Source of the DNA: Carposina sasakii
Taxonomy: Eukaryota; Arthropoda; Insecta; Lepidoptera; Carposinidae
DNA length: 64,000 nucleotides
NCBI GenBank assembly: GCA_014607495.2
Contig: CP053152.1
Coordinates: forward strand, 6,758,001-6,822,000
Direction of reading: 5' to 3'
A program made the translations under genes and the position numbers. This document shows, one piece after another, positions 53,643 to 64,000 of this stretch. Below the pieces are notes generated by a model that did not search any database, was not told where the DNA came from, and worked only from the letters and a program-made list of their open reading frames with translations. Position 1 is the stretch's first letter, and each line of letters opens with the position of its first letter.

Positions 53643-53967
53643 TACTATTTGTAAATGGCTTGCATGTGTCTGTAAAGTGATGTTTTCTAGTAGATAAGTT
53701 ATATTTTGATTACTCGTGATGTGAATCTAGTGCGTGTGCATGATTTTATACGCAGGTAAGCTGAGTAAAACTTTAGCCGGATTTCTTCATGGGCCCATGT
53801 AAGTTGTTTCTACAATTATTTTTTATATTGACTAACTTACACTTGTTCTTGAGGATTTTCCCGACGTTTCCATTCATCACCATTATCATCCATCATAAAT
53901 TTAGAAATCATTTACTAAAGACAATGGCTGTATGGGCTTAGTTCCCCTTGCCTTTCCTTCGGGATCA
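53643..53967 (+). mobile_element. Family-R retroposon, 5'-truncated, abutting the FUS/caz promoter
   Basis: Begins TATTTGTAAATGGCTTGCAT and ends CCTTTCCTTCGGGAT with no A tail. The end lies 116 bp before the FUS-type ATG, in sense orientation. The mini-ORF is frameshifted after LTN. Confidence 0.8.
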
Positions 53968-54083
53968 GCGTTGCCAGATCAGTACAACTAAACTGCCATT
54001 CACTCACATCCTTTTCCGTAACGCTGTCGGTCCGTCTGTCAACGATTTTGAGAAATAGGAATTTATTCAATAAATTTGAAAGA

Positions 54084-57000
54084 ATGGGGGACCGTAAGTG
54101 GAATTTAAGTCGGTTTTTAATATAAGTAAAACGTTGAACATATAAAGATTCTTAAAAACTTGTTACAGCTTACGCATCCGGTGATTACAGTGGTGGCGGA
54201 GGTGGAGGTTATGCTGCTCAATACTCGATGCCACCGCCAACAATGTCTTCTAGTGATAGTAGTAGTTTTGCTGGACAACAAGGTGCTTACGGTCAAAATA
54301 CTTATGGAAATCAAAGTAGTGGGCAAGACTGGAATCAACCACAACAACCCTCTTCAGGTGAGAGATACAATAACCTATTTGTATCACTCACCTATTTTAG
54401 TCTGTATATTTTATGAGAATCCTTTAATTTCCTCAGGTGATAGCGCGTATAGTGGTGCCCAAAGTCAAGGAGGAAATAATTATGGACAAAGTTACAACTC
54501 AAGCTACAATAATAGTGGAAGTTATGACCGTAACAATGGAAGCAATTACAACGTAAGCGGAGGAGACCGCGGTAGTAGCAACTACGGCGGCAGCGAGCGT
54601 GGCGGCTCAAGTTATGGTGGTGGAGACCGTGGAGGAAGTTACTCTGGTGGCGACCGCGGTGGCGGGTATGGGGGCAGCGACCGCTCTGGTGGCTACAACA
54701 GGGACGGTGGAAACCGAGATGGAGGATATGGGTAAGTTTCTATCGCAATTTGTATTAAATGTCAATAATAGTGTCCCTCAATCGATGAATCCTTAAGGTG
54801 CATTCTCCAGTTAAAGTTAAACTTGGTTAACACTTGGTTGTATCTTAAACCTATACAGTATTTCAACAAAGTTTACTAGATTTTCACAAAGTTTAACTTG
54901 AAAGAGTATCCCATTAGACAACACAATAAAGAAATGTTCCTGATTGTAAAATTAAACTATTACTATTAAATACAATATAAACAGCACTTAAAAATCTATA
55001 GTTATCCTGCATACTATACATACACTAACTTGTTCCATGTTCATTAATGCTAAGGAAACGGACAATATTGCATTGTCTAGTGGCATCTGCCTGTTTTAGA
55101 TATGCTTCTATGGTTAGAGGATCTAGGATGGAATGTTTCCAAGTTTTAATACTTGAAACTTTATGAGTTCTACTTATAAAGCTGTTTTTCACAGTAACAA
55201 TATGACAAAACATGGCTATTACAACTATGTATATGAGTATGAAATAGACCTTAACCCACTTCCCCAACCGTGTTGTCTAATGAAATTCTTTGTCTCGAGG
55301 TATACTTGTAGACATAAATGTTGTCCGGTGATGACTATAGGTAGAAATAAGTGTTTGGTATTAATGAAATAGATAATTAGGCCTGGTAAAATCCCCATTT
55401 ATTTCTTACTCATCTCATCATCTTCCTGCACTTATCCCATGATCTATGGGGTTGGTGCAATATTATTTCTTTTGAAATTCACATTACCAAAGTTTTGGTG
55501 TTTGTTTCTCTGTTACTCATCTTGCAATATTTTATTAGTTACTTTGAGGTATATTACAATGATTGATTTTTATCATTCATTATTGCTCTTAAATTGTCAA
55601 CAGGATTTAATAAATTTGTAGGTTTGAAATAGTTTATTGCTAAATATTAGCAATTAAATTTACAAATTGATGCAATACTTTGTGTAAGATTTTGGATTTA
55701 CACCTGAGATAGTATTTTTTTGTTTTATAAAGTGAATTAAATAGCCATAAAATAGCCTCAGAGAGAAAAATAAACTGCATTAAAAAGCTCTATGTCTGGT
55801 CTTACATAAATATTGATTTATTTATGAATTTTGGACTTCAATGTAACAGACATTTGGTGTATTGTTTCTGTCTGTTATTATGTATTATTTTTCTTTGGAT
55901 ATAACATTAATTAATTAATAGTAACATTACTAAAAATGAAAGAATGGATACTTTTTACGAGGATGGTTTTCACAAATATTAATTTAACTATAATGATGTA
56001 CCCATTCACTTTCGTTTTTAATATTGTTTAGTTATTTTTGTTTTTGTAAATTGTAACTATAATGTATATGAAATATTGATGATGTGCATGCATAAGAAAT
56101 GTATCTAACTGTCTTCAAACATGTTCTAAGATTTTCAAGGTATCAAGGTCATGGTATTAAGATTATGGTAAAGAAAAAGGAAGCAACACGTTCGGAGGTC
56201 ACTTTATAAGTGTTCCTATGTGTGTCAACATGCGGCTACGTACAGTGTAACCCCAGCCTGCCGAGTGTACTAAACGCTGTTCTTATTGTTGTAGTGGCGG
56301 CGGCAGGGGGGGTGGTTTTAACAAAGGTAAAGCTCCTCGCTGTGCGAGTGGTGCTGTTGCATATTTTTATTTCATATTTTCTAAGGGCTGCCAAAGTGTT
56401 ATATGAAAATGGTTGCATACAAAAGTAACTCATTATTCCAAATATTTAATGCTTAGTGGGTGTTACAGGTAAAGTAATCTATACAATTGCTACTTAACTT
56501 CATCAGCATAATTTTAAAATGCATTCAGACAGGGAAATTACCTAATATAGGAAAAATATAATATATTCTCTGAATAGGTGTAAGGTAATGATTTTTAAAT
56601 ATTTGGACTAATGTAATTTGTAAATGTTATATGAGTATGTGTTATTTAACTTTGATGCACAACTAACCCAATTATATTAAGGCAGTTGTAAATAATTTGG
56701 TATATCCAATTTGTCTAGAATTACCTAAATATAATTAGAGGAAGTGTAGTGCCCATTATACAAAGAATTTAGTCAAATTTCAATTAGTAATAGTTACTTT
56801 TTATGCAACCAAGGTATTAAGAATATAATTCAATGGGTAGCAATATCATAAGGTACTTGGCTGTTGACAAATCTCATCCAGTGGTATAGTATTTTATTAT
56901 AATGTTGAATATCATATAATTTCAACCTTTAATCTATACTAATATTATAAAGAGGAAAACTTTGTTTGTTTGGTTGTAATGAATAGGCTCCGAAACTACT

Positions 57001-60000
57001 GGACCGATTTTAAAAATTGTTTCACCGTTAGAATCCTTATTGGACCTGGATGAACATAGGCTATAAGAATTTCCCGATATTCCCACGAGAAGGCGACCAA
57101 CGGGAATTTAATATTTTTTACGAAAACCGCTACACTTATGAAGCTGAAATCGGGCATATATGTTCATTGGGGACAACGAGGAAGGACTAAAAACGGATTT
57201 CCCGAAATTCCCACGGGAAGGGGACAAACGGGAATTCATAATTTTTACGAGAACCGCTATACATATGAAGCTAAAATCGAGCATATATGTTCATTGGGGA
57301 CAATGAGGAAGAACTAAAAACGGATTTCCCGAAATTCTCACGGAAAGGGGACAAACGGGAATTCAAACGGATTTCCCGATATTCTCATGGGAAGGGGACA
57401 AACGGGAAGAATTAATTTTTTTTACGACAACTCCGATACATATGAATTTGAAATTGGACCTGTATGTTCATTAGGGACTGCGAGGGAGCACTAAGAACGG
57501 ATTTCCCGAAATTCCCATGGGAAGGGGAGTTACGGGAATTTCAAATTTTTACGAAAACCGCTATTTATACGAAGCTGAAATCGGATTAGGGCTACAAGGA
57601 AGCTCTAAGAACGGATTTCCCGAAATTCCCACGGGAAGGGGACCAACGGGAGTTCCAAATTTTTACGAAAACCGCTGTACCTACATATGAAGTCGTATCG
57701 ATGTACCGAAGCGAAGCGAGGGCGGGCCACTAGTCAATTATATAGCGCAATGATACGTTATTTTTATTTTTTAAATCTAGGTTTTTGTTAATCTTTTATC
57801 AAATGCGTTTTTTAAAATAAAGTAGGGTCAGAATGAACCTTTTTACGCGCCGTAACTCTAGCGACTCGCAAGCAAAATCTATGATATATGACAGTTGGAC
57901 GATAGCTTTACAGTGTAGGGAGGTTGGTTCAGTTTCAATGGTACTGCAAGGAAAGGTATTGATATATATGGTTGTTAATCTATACATATATTAAAAATGT
58001 AACAGATCGCTGTCTGTACATGGAAGATATATGAGAAAAAAATATTATAGGAGACCTTTATCAACGAAATAGTACCCAAAAGAATGATTTTTGGATTTTT
58101 TGTTGGTTTGTCTGTGCGTTTGTGCACGCTAATCTCAGAAACGGCTGCACCGATTTTGATGCAGTTTTCAGGAATATATTGTGACAGGTCCCACTTAACA
58201 TATAGGCTACTTTTTATCCCGGGAAAATGTTTTATCCCGGATAATTTCGACATTTTGTTTTTCTGTAGTCCACGCGGACGGAGTCGCGGGCGTCCACTAG
58301 TTTTGATATCAATTTCATCGGTTACAGTACAGTCATTAGGGTGAATAGACAAATGAGACTAACAATAGGTCATAAATTATTATTATTGTCACTTTTTTAA
58401 TTGTCAGCAGTCATGTTTTGTGTGCAGTATGATTCTGGGTTAATAGCATTGTCGCCTAGATTCATACATCATCATAATACTGCTTTTCTCATAGTTATGT
58501 ACATTAAATTAACAATAAAAGTTATAAAGATTATTCTATATGTAACTTAGGTTTCTAGTTTAATTATATTTTCAATTATTATGATGTATGATTCTAACAT
58601 TATTAACCAGTAGTGTTCGCGTTTTGGCAGCCCTGTGGTTTTTGAGTATAAGTGTTTATGATAACGTTGTGGTAGGGGAGCAGGCGAACTACACAAGAAT
58701 TACATTTTAGCGTTATAATCAGTTTCAAGAAAAGGTTTAATTCATGTGGTTACAACTACATTATTCTAATATAAATGAAGGTTAAGAGGTAATTTTGAAG
58801 AGAACAGTTATTATGGTTACTTCAAATATTTTAAGCTGCTGTAAAATTGGGTGTATTGGATTAAACAATGAAGGTCGTGACAGCATTTACTGGACACATT
58901 TCTCCTGTTATGTTCGAGATTCGAGTCAAGATGTGTTTAATGCAAATTAAAAAGGGTATTATTTAATTTGGTTTATAATCTTATCATTGGTATAACGAAA
59001 TACATGAAGAAAGTGTTAAAGCTGGTTAATGGTAATATAAATATTTAGACACTGCAGTACACACGTAACATATAACAGGACTTGATATTTCTTTCGTAAT
59101 ATTGCAAAGCGGTTTTCGTAAAATACAAAGTATCGAGAATTTTTCATGACAGGGCAGATAATTTTGTATAGTCTGCATAATTGTTAATAGTAGTAACAGT
59201 ATGTATAAACTGTCTGTTAGAATTAACCAGTATGGTTATCTATAGGCGGCGGAGGAGGATTCGGAGGGGATAGAGGAGGAGGCGACATGGTCACACAAGA
59301 GGACACTGTGTTCATTCAAGGCATGAACCCATCTACTACCGAAGATGAATTATGTCAGCATTTTGGAGCTATTGGAATTATTAAAGTAAGGTTTTGTAAA
59401 GAAGTTTTGCTGAGAATTTGCTTACTTATTTTTACAAGTTATTAATGAGCCATTATTATGTTTTCAGACTGACAAGAAGACACAACGACCTAAAGTATGG
59501 ATGTACAAAGATAAGTCTACTGGTGAACCTAAAGGAGAAGCGACAGTTACTTACGAGGACGCGAACGCAGCATCTTCAGCTATTCAGTGGTTTGATGGGA
59601 AAGATTTCAATGGATCTACCATCAAAGTGTCTCTCGCCCAGAGACAGAACACTTGGGCTGGTGGAAACAAAGGGGGTGGTAAGTGATCATTACCTAGTGA
59701 ACTCTGTATTTATATGTTTCTAGTTTTCTTAATTGCTTGATAGGAATAATAATTAATTTTGACATGGTGTTTACCTCTGCTAATCTCGAAAACATCAGCT
59801 GCATTTTCTTCTGTGCATGTCGTAAGAGTCGACTGAGGAACTCGGGCGATGAGCAATTTGTCATTGAACTTTTATATCTGACCGCTAAATGTATCTGTAG
59901 AATGCCCTTCATGATCCTTCAGTTCCCCCATTTAGAGAACACGGCCGTGTGTATAGTATGTATGTATGTAATGTACAGGCGGAGGTGGCGGCTTCCGCGG

Positions 60001-62658
60001 GCGCGGGGGCGGCGACCGCGGCGGCGGCGGGCGGGGCGGCGGCGGGCGCGGCGGCGGCGGCGGTCCGCCTTCCGGCAACCGCGAGGGAGACTGGCGCTGC
60101 CCCAACCCCAGCTGTGGCAACACCAACTTCTCGTGGAGGGAATCGTGCAACAGGTAGGCATTTTTATCGACTATTTTTAGCACTCTATTTTAACTGAAAT
60201 ATGGAGTAATATATGGCTATTTCCATATACTCCAGGCAATTTGTTAAAGCAAAGTTGTAATATCTTTTGTGTCCATTTTAAGTTCTCCCATTATGTATTA
60301 AAAAGTTTTTGCAAAGTGTGGGCAAAAGTGCGAGCGAACTAGCCACCTCATCATAAGGAGCCTAGTGCTGCAATGCACCACTTTGCCGTATGTTGATGGC
60401 ACAGACTCGGTATTTATAATATATCTTCCGCAGATGTAAAGAAGCGAAACCCGGCGGCGGCGGCGGTAGTGGCAATGGCGGCAGCAGCAGTGGAGGTCGC
60501 GGCGGCGGACGCGGCGGACCGGGCGGGCGGGGCGGCGGCGGGCGCGGCGGTCCGGGCGGCGGTCGCGGCGGCGGCGGCTGGGGCGGTGGCGGGCGCGGCG
60601 GCGGAGGTGACCGCGGCGGCGGCGAGCGACGCAGCTACGGCGATCGCGGGTCGGACCGCGGCTCGGGAGGTGCCATGCGGAGCGATGGAGGGTAAGTTGA
60701 TGATGTTACCTGCGGGCTGAGGGCTTGCATATTTAGAGTTTTACCCTGGTTTTCTCAGTCAGAATGATATGCGAACGATATGCTCAAATATACAACTAAC
60801 AAAAGTTGGTTGTATAGAAGACCATAGAACGTTTTGGGCTTACCAATCGGTGGTTCTATAATAATTAGCCAAAGAAGGTAGTACGTCCATAGAAAGTGGC
60901 GCATTTATCTCTACTATTTGCTCTAAATTGGATTTAAAAAATTTAATAAAGTGTCTAGATAACAATTTTGGCTTATACAGTTGATGTAACAGTAATGCAA
61001 TTTCCTTTTGGTGATTTACAAGCCACCGCAACGCTACTAAAGTACCCTTTTATACTGTTCATGATTCCATTATCACACTGATATTATGATTCATTCGTTC
61101 ATTTTACATTTGTTCACTGCTGTATCGCAGTGTTATTAAAGAAAAAGAAACACTAAGGAAAACTTACAGATATTTAAATTACAAAAAGAATACAAAATGA
61201 CTGAAAATATTATGGGTAATTTCGATTGATGTTTATCATGAAAATATTCGTCTCTTACAGGGAAAATGTCATGGGATTGAGATTTTACTGATAAACTATC
61301 CATGGGTTAAAGACAATATTTTAATGCCCCCTCGGATTATTAAGCATTTACTAAAATAATAACAAATTTTAAGCCATAAAAATACTTTCAGTGTTCAGAA
61401 CACTACTACAGCACTTGTCATGACAGATCCCAGCCACCATTATATAAAATAAGGGTTCTCTCTAAATGTTCCTTGAGCGAATGAAATTTTCTTATTATAT
61501 TTTAATTTTTTAATAAATATAATGTTATCAGGTAAGACAGGTTTAGATCCAGACTTCTAGAACATTACGGTCATACTAATTATTAATTAATACACATAGT
61601 ATTTTTGATATAGTCACTTATTTGCTCAGAAGGATAATAATGGAACCATTTTTCATAATTGATTGTTCAACTTGATATTTGTTTATTCAATATTGTTATG
61701 AAGTACATACAAAAATGCCTTTACAAAACTGATTTATAATTTAAAAGCAACATTAGCCTACCATTATATACCGTAATTAGGTTTTAGAAGAGATATGGAC
61801 TCCGTTACAGTACTATGTTTAATGGAAGAACTATAATAGTTGCAAAGAAAACCATATGGTGTTAAGTTTAAAAGAGTGTTTTTGTGACAAGTTTATCGCT
61901 CGAACTATATTGAGCCTTTGCAAACTTTTTTAGGGCAATTGAATTATCTAAGGGTATTTTAAAACTCAGCTACATTCCAATTTACCTCTATTGTAGAGTT
62001 TTTGCTCCCACTATATTACTACAGCTCTGTAACGACGATCTATAAACCCACATTATCACAATTTCGTCCTATAATTGATGTTCAATTTCCACAATAACAA
62101 AGACCCATTAAAGTTTGTGTGGAATTTTAATTGCGTAAACCTTTACACCAATTATTTATGTGTCGGTTTTGTTTTTTAAGCTTATAGGGCTAATACATAG
62201 ACATAGACAAATCTTTATTTGCTAAAACAACACACACTACACATTACACTAAAATTGGCTAAGTGGTGGTACAATTTTTTTATGTCTAACAAAAGTAATG
62301 TGCGATGTGTCACAATAGCAAAGGGGTCCTGACTCAGCATGTGTTACAGACAAGTCTGCAATGCTGGTAATTCTGCCAGAACCGCAATACATGTTATGAA
62401 ACACTTTTATAAAACATTGGGTCACCGCCAAAATCTTTACACATCGTTTACCGAGCTTTTTGGAGATTTAACCTTAGGTTATAGGACAAAATTGTTAGTT
62501 GGGAGAGCCATTGACAGTTCATTTTATACTCCATATATTTTTGTAGTATGTATTTTGTTTTCAAATGTAACCTATAATCAGTGTTTAGTATTAGACGCGG
62601 TTTGTAATTATTTCTATTTATTTTTTTCAGGGGAAGAGATCGCCAGAGACCATACTAG
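54084..62658 (+). CDS. caz: FUS/TAF15/cabeza-type RNA-binding protein, 445 aa
   Basis: Nine exons in phase: 54084-54093, 54169-54357, 54437-54731, 56295-56326, 59246-59385, 59468-59678, 59979-60153, 60434-60691, 62631-62658. The N-terminal low-complexity region is Gly/Ser/Tyr/Gln-rich ([20 protein letters not shown]). The RRM (about residues 190-280) has RNP2 VFIQGM and RNP1-like KGEATVTY, with [20 protein letters not shown] between. An RGG tract is followed by a RanBP2-type zinc finger, [20 protein letters not shown] then NRCKEAKP. A second, G/R-dense RGG region ends in GRDRQRPY, the PY-type nuclear import signal of FUS. A nuclear pre-mRNA/transcription factor. Odd points are a 10-nt first coding exon and a 32-nt exon 4. 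A likely poly(A) signal is at 63154-63159. Confidence 0.93.
56933..57733 (+). mobile_element. Helitron-like element with six internal tandem units (FUS intron 4)
   Basis: A|TCTATACTAATATTATAAAG to GGGCGGGCCACTAG|T. Units opening (A)CGGATTTCCCGAAATTCCC start near 57192, 57320, 57367, 57497 and 57610, plus a diverged first one at 57062. No protein. Confidence 0.55.
57979..58300 (+). mobile_element. Helitron-like element, uninterrupted copy
   Basis: A|TCTATACATATATTAAAAAT to GGGCGTCCACTAG|T. Reverse-complement relative of 2035-2802 without the hAT MITE, so it serves as the empty site (58031-58040). Confidence 0.55.
58301..59245. other. FUS intron 4, rest; nothing recognised
   Basis: AT-rich intron sequence without repeats I can name. 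Confidence 0.4.
60692..62630. other. FUS last intron, 1.9 kb; nothing recognised
   Basis: AT-rich. ORFs inside are short and not protein-like. The ORF at 62339-62674 merely runs into the last exon in another frame. Confidence 0.45.
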
Positions 62659-64000
62659 ATTTGAAGAGATTTAGATTACTGTTAGATAAGTATTACATAC
62701 TTATTATCGCTACATTGATAGGAGAGATGATTTAACATTTTATTCATTTCATTTACAATAATTTATAGTCAAATATTTCTCCTGCATAATCTTATTTCAA
62801 TATGCTCTTACATACATACATACATACATATAATCACGCCTTTATCCCTTACGGGGTAGGCAGAGCACTAAGGGCCGATAGAACCACTAACCAATATGCT
62901 CTTGTCTTTAAAAAATCATAAATTTTCCCTCTATTAATTATTAGTGTAGCTATAATAATTATATAGGTTTAAGATTAATGTACTTCTTTAAGTGGTGTTA
63001 TTTATAGCTGCACTTTATGAAAAGACTTCACTATGATGTGTAATTAATGATATGTATTAAATGTAAATGCTTGTAAATCTTGCAATACTATTCATTTGTA
63101 TTGCTAGTAATAAGTACCTAATATTTCTCAAATTCCAGTAGCTTGGTATTTGTAATAAATGGTATTCTAAGCTATTTCTAAAATGTTTTATTTATCTATT
63201 CATGTACACTTTGGACATAAGGTGGGAAGAAATTCCTATTTACTCAGGAAATGTACTAACAACATCGTCATTTCCATTTTGTAATTAACAAAGCATGTGA
63301 CATGTAGGTGTTTTAAGTGTTACTAAAAGAACATTCTGCGAATGCGTTTAGGCGCCTTATGTATGTCCAGTGGGTCAAGTACGAACCTATTGACGATAAG
63401 TCACGCAAGCTTAATATCGATGAGATTTGACGATTACATTACCGTAAAATGTTTACCAAGAAAAAAAATCAGCTTGTACCCTCAGTTTTAAAATTCATAA
63501 CAATGAATTATAAAAAATGGGGGTAGGACGATATCCATTTGACATTGACATAAAAAGTGCGCGAAATCGTTAATAAGAAATTTGAATAAACACCTAGAAA
63601 AATTTGAAAAAAGTCAAGATAAGAGTACAAGTTTATAAACTCTTAATTTCGAGTTGGGGCCTTGGGCAGGGGTAGGGCGATATTAATTTGACGTTGACTG
63701 TGTGTGCGCGAAAAACAACCTACGGTAGAAAGAGACGCAATCACTCATAGCCACGCCCCTAAGCATCTTGCGGCCTTCTTATTCTCGATACCTGCGCAAC
63801 ACCTCTTCCAACCTTCTGCTATCCTAGTACTCTGTGAGCTGTTCTCGACTAAAATTCACCGATTCCTGCGCAATGGCTGGACCGGCCTGACATCTCTTGC
63901 ACTTTTTGAGTCAACGTTTGTAAAATTCTTTGATCGATACTGCCTGCTCACGCGACTACTAACCACCGCTTGCTACCTCCTAATCAAAGAATATACTTAC
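62659..64000. other. FUS 3' UTR and downstream flank
   Basis: AATAAA at 63154-63159 is a plausible poly(A) site. 62810-62905 has a TACA microsatellite followed by CCTTACGGGGTAGGCAGAG, a repeat I associate with Lepidoptera. Two diverged copies of GGGGTAGG(A/G)CGATAT...TTTGAC(A/G)TTGAC...GTGCGCGA start at about 63520 and 63670. No further gene is visible to the edge. Confidence 0.5.

Noticed and set aside
59737..60183. Overlapping Arg-, Ala- and Pro-rich frames over the FUS RGG exon
   Set aside because: Shadows of the G-rich RGG codons in other frames and on the other strand; the splice-consistent frame is the FUS one.
1..64000. CRISPR arrays, operons, ribosome-binding sites
   Set aside because: Intron-containing eukaryotic genes and eukaryotic transposons throughout; none of these prokaryotic features is expected or seen.

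Overview
The window looks like lepidopteran nuclear DNA. It has AT-rich non-coding sequence, GT-AG introns, RTE, CR1/Jockey, mariner, hAT, pogo, Transib and Helitron-like debris, and short repeat cores I associate with moth and butterfly genomes (ACCCGACTGCGC; CGGGCGTCCACTAG; CCTTACGGGGTAGGCAGAG). No species is assigned. All calls come from reading the sequence; nothing was searched.

Four host genes can be built exon by exon with matching splice phases. (1) 51-13147 (+): the last six coding exons of a MICAL or MICAL-like gene, carrying the Rab-binding bMERB domain; the 5' part lies outside the window. (2) 22156-24889 (-): complete NCBP3 homologue, 468 aa. (3) 39411-44315 (+): complete POLDIP3/SKAR homologue, 400 aa. 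(4) 54084-62658 (+): complete FUS/TAF15/cabeza-type gene, 445 aa, with RRM, RanBP2 zinc finger, RGG tracts and a terminal RPY. Genes 2-4 all encode RNA-binding proteins of nuclear mRNP assembly or export.

The rest is mostly mobile DNA. 0-13 kb: Mical introns holding a 187-bp-arm palindrome, a Helitron-like element with a nested hAT MITE, a tRNA-type SINE, and a 4.46-kb pogo/Tigger transposon (5903-10364) that splits an older MITE. 13-22 kb: MITEs, a mariner remnant, and a Transib (RAG1-like) element (18893-21696) whose ends begin with the V(D)J heptamer CACAGTG and which was later hit by an RTE fragment. 25-28 kb: a retroposon cluster split by a 5'-truncated LINE. 28.4-33 kb: a 2.3-kb tandem duplication. 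33-39 kb: MITEs, a YY1-type motif array and nested retroposons. 45.8-50.7 kb: a nearly full-length CR1-type LINE with a PHD-finger ORF1. 51-54 kb: repeats leading to the FUS gene.

Two results stand out. One is an A-tailed retroposon family (about 410 bp; 11 copies or pieces; 9-12 bp target duplications; two short copies starting at the same internal point). The other is its placement: a copy ends 117-157 bp upstream of the start codon, in sense orientation, at each of the three RNA-processing genes. Functional consequences are inference only.
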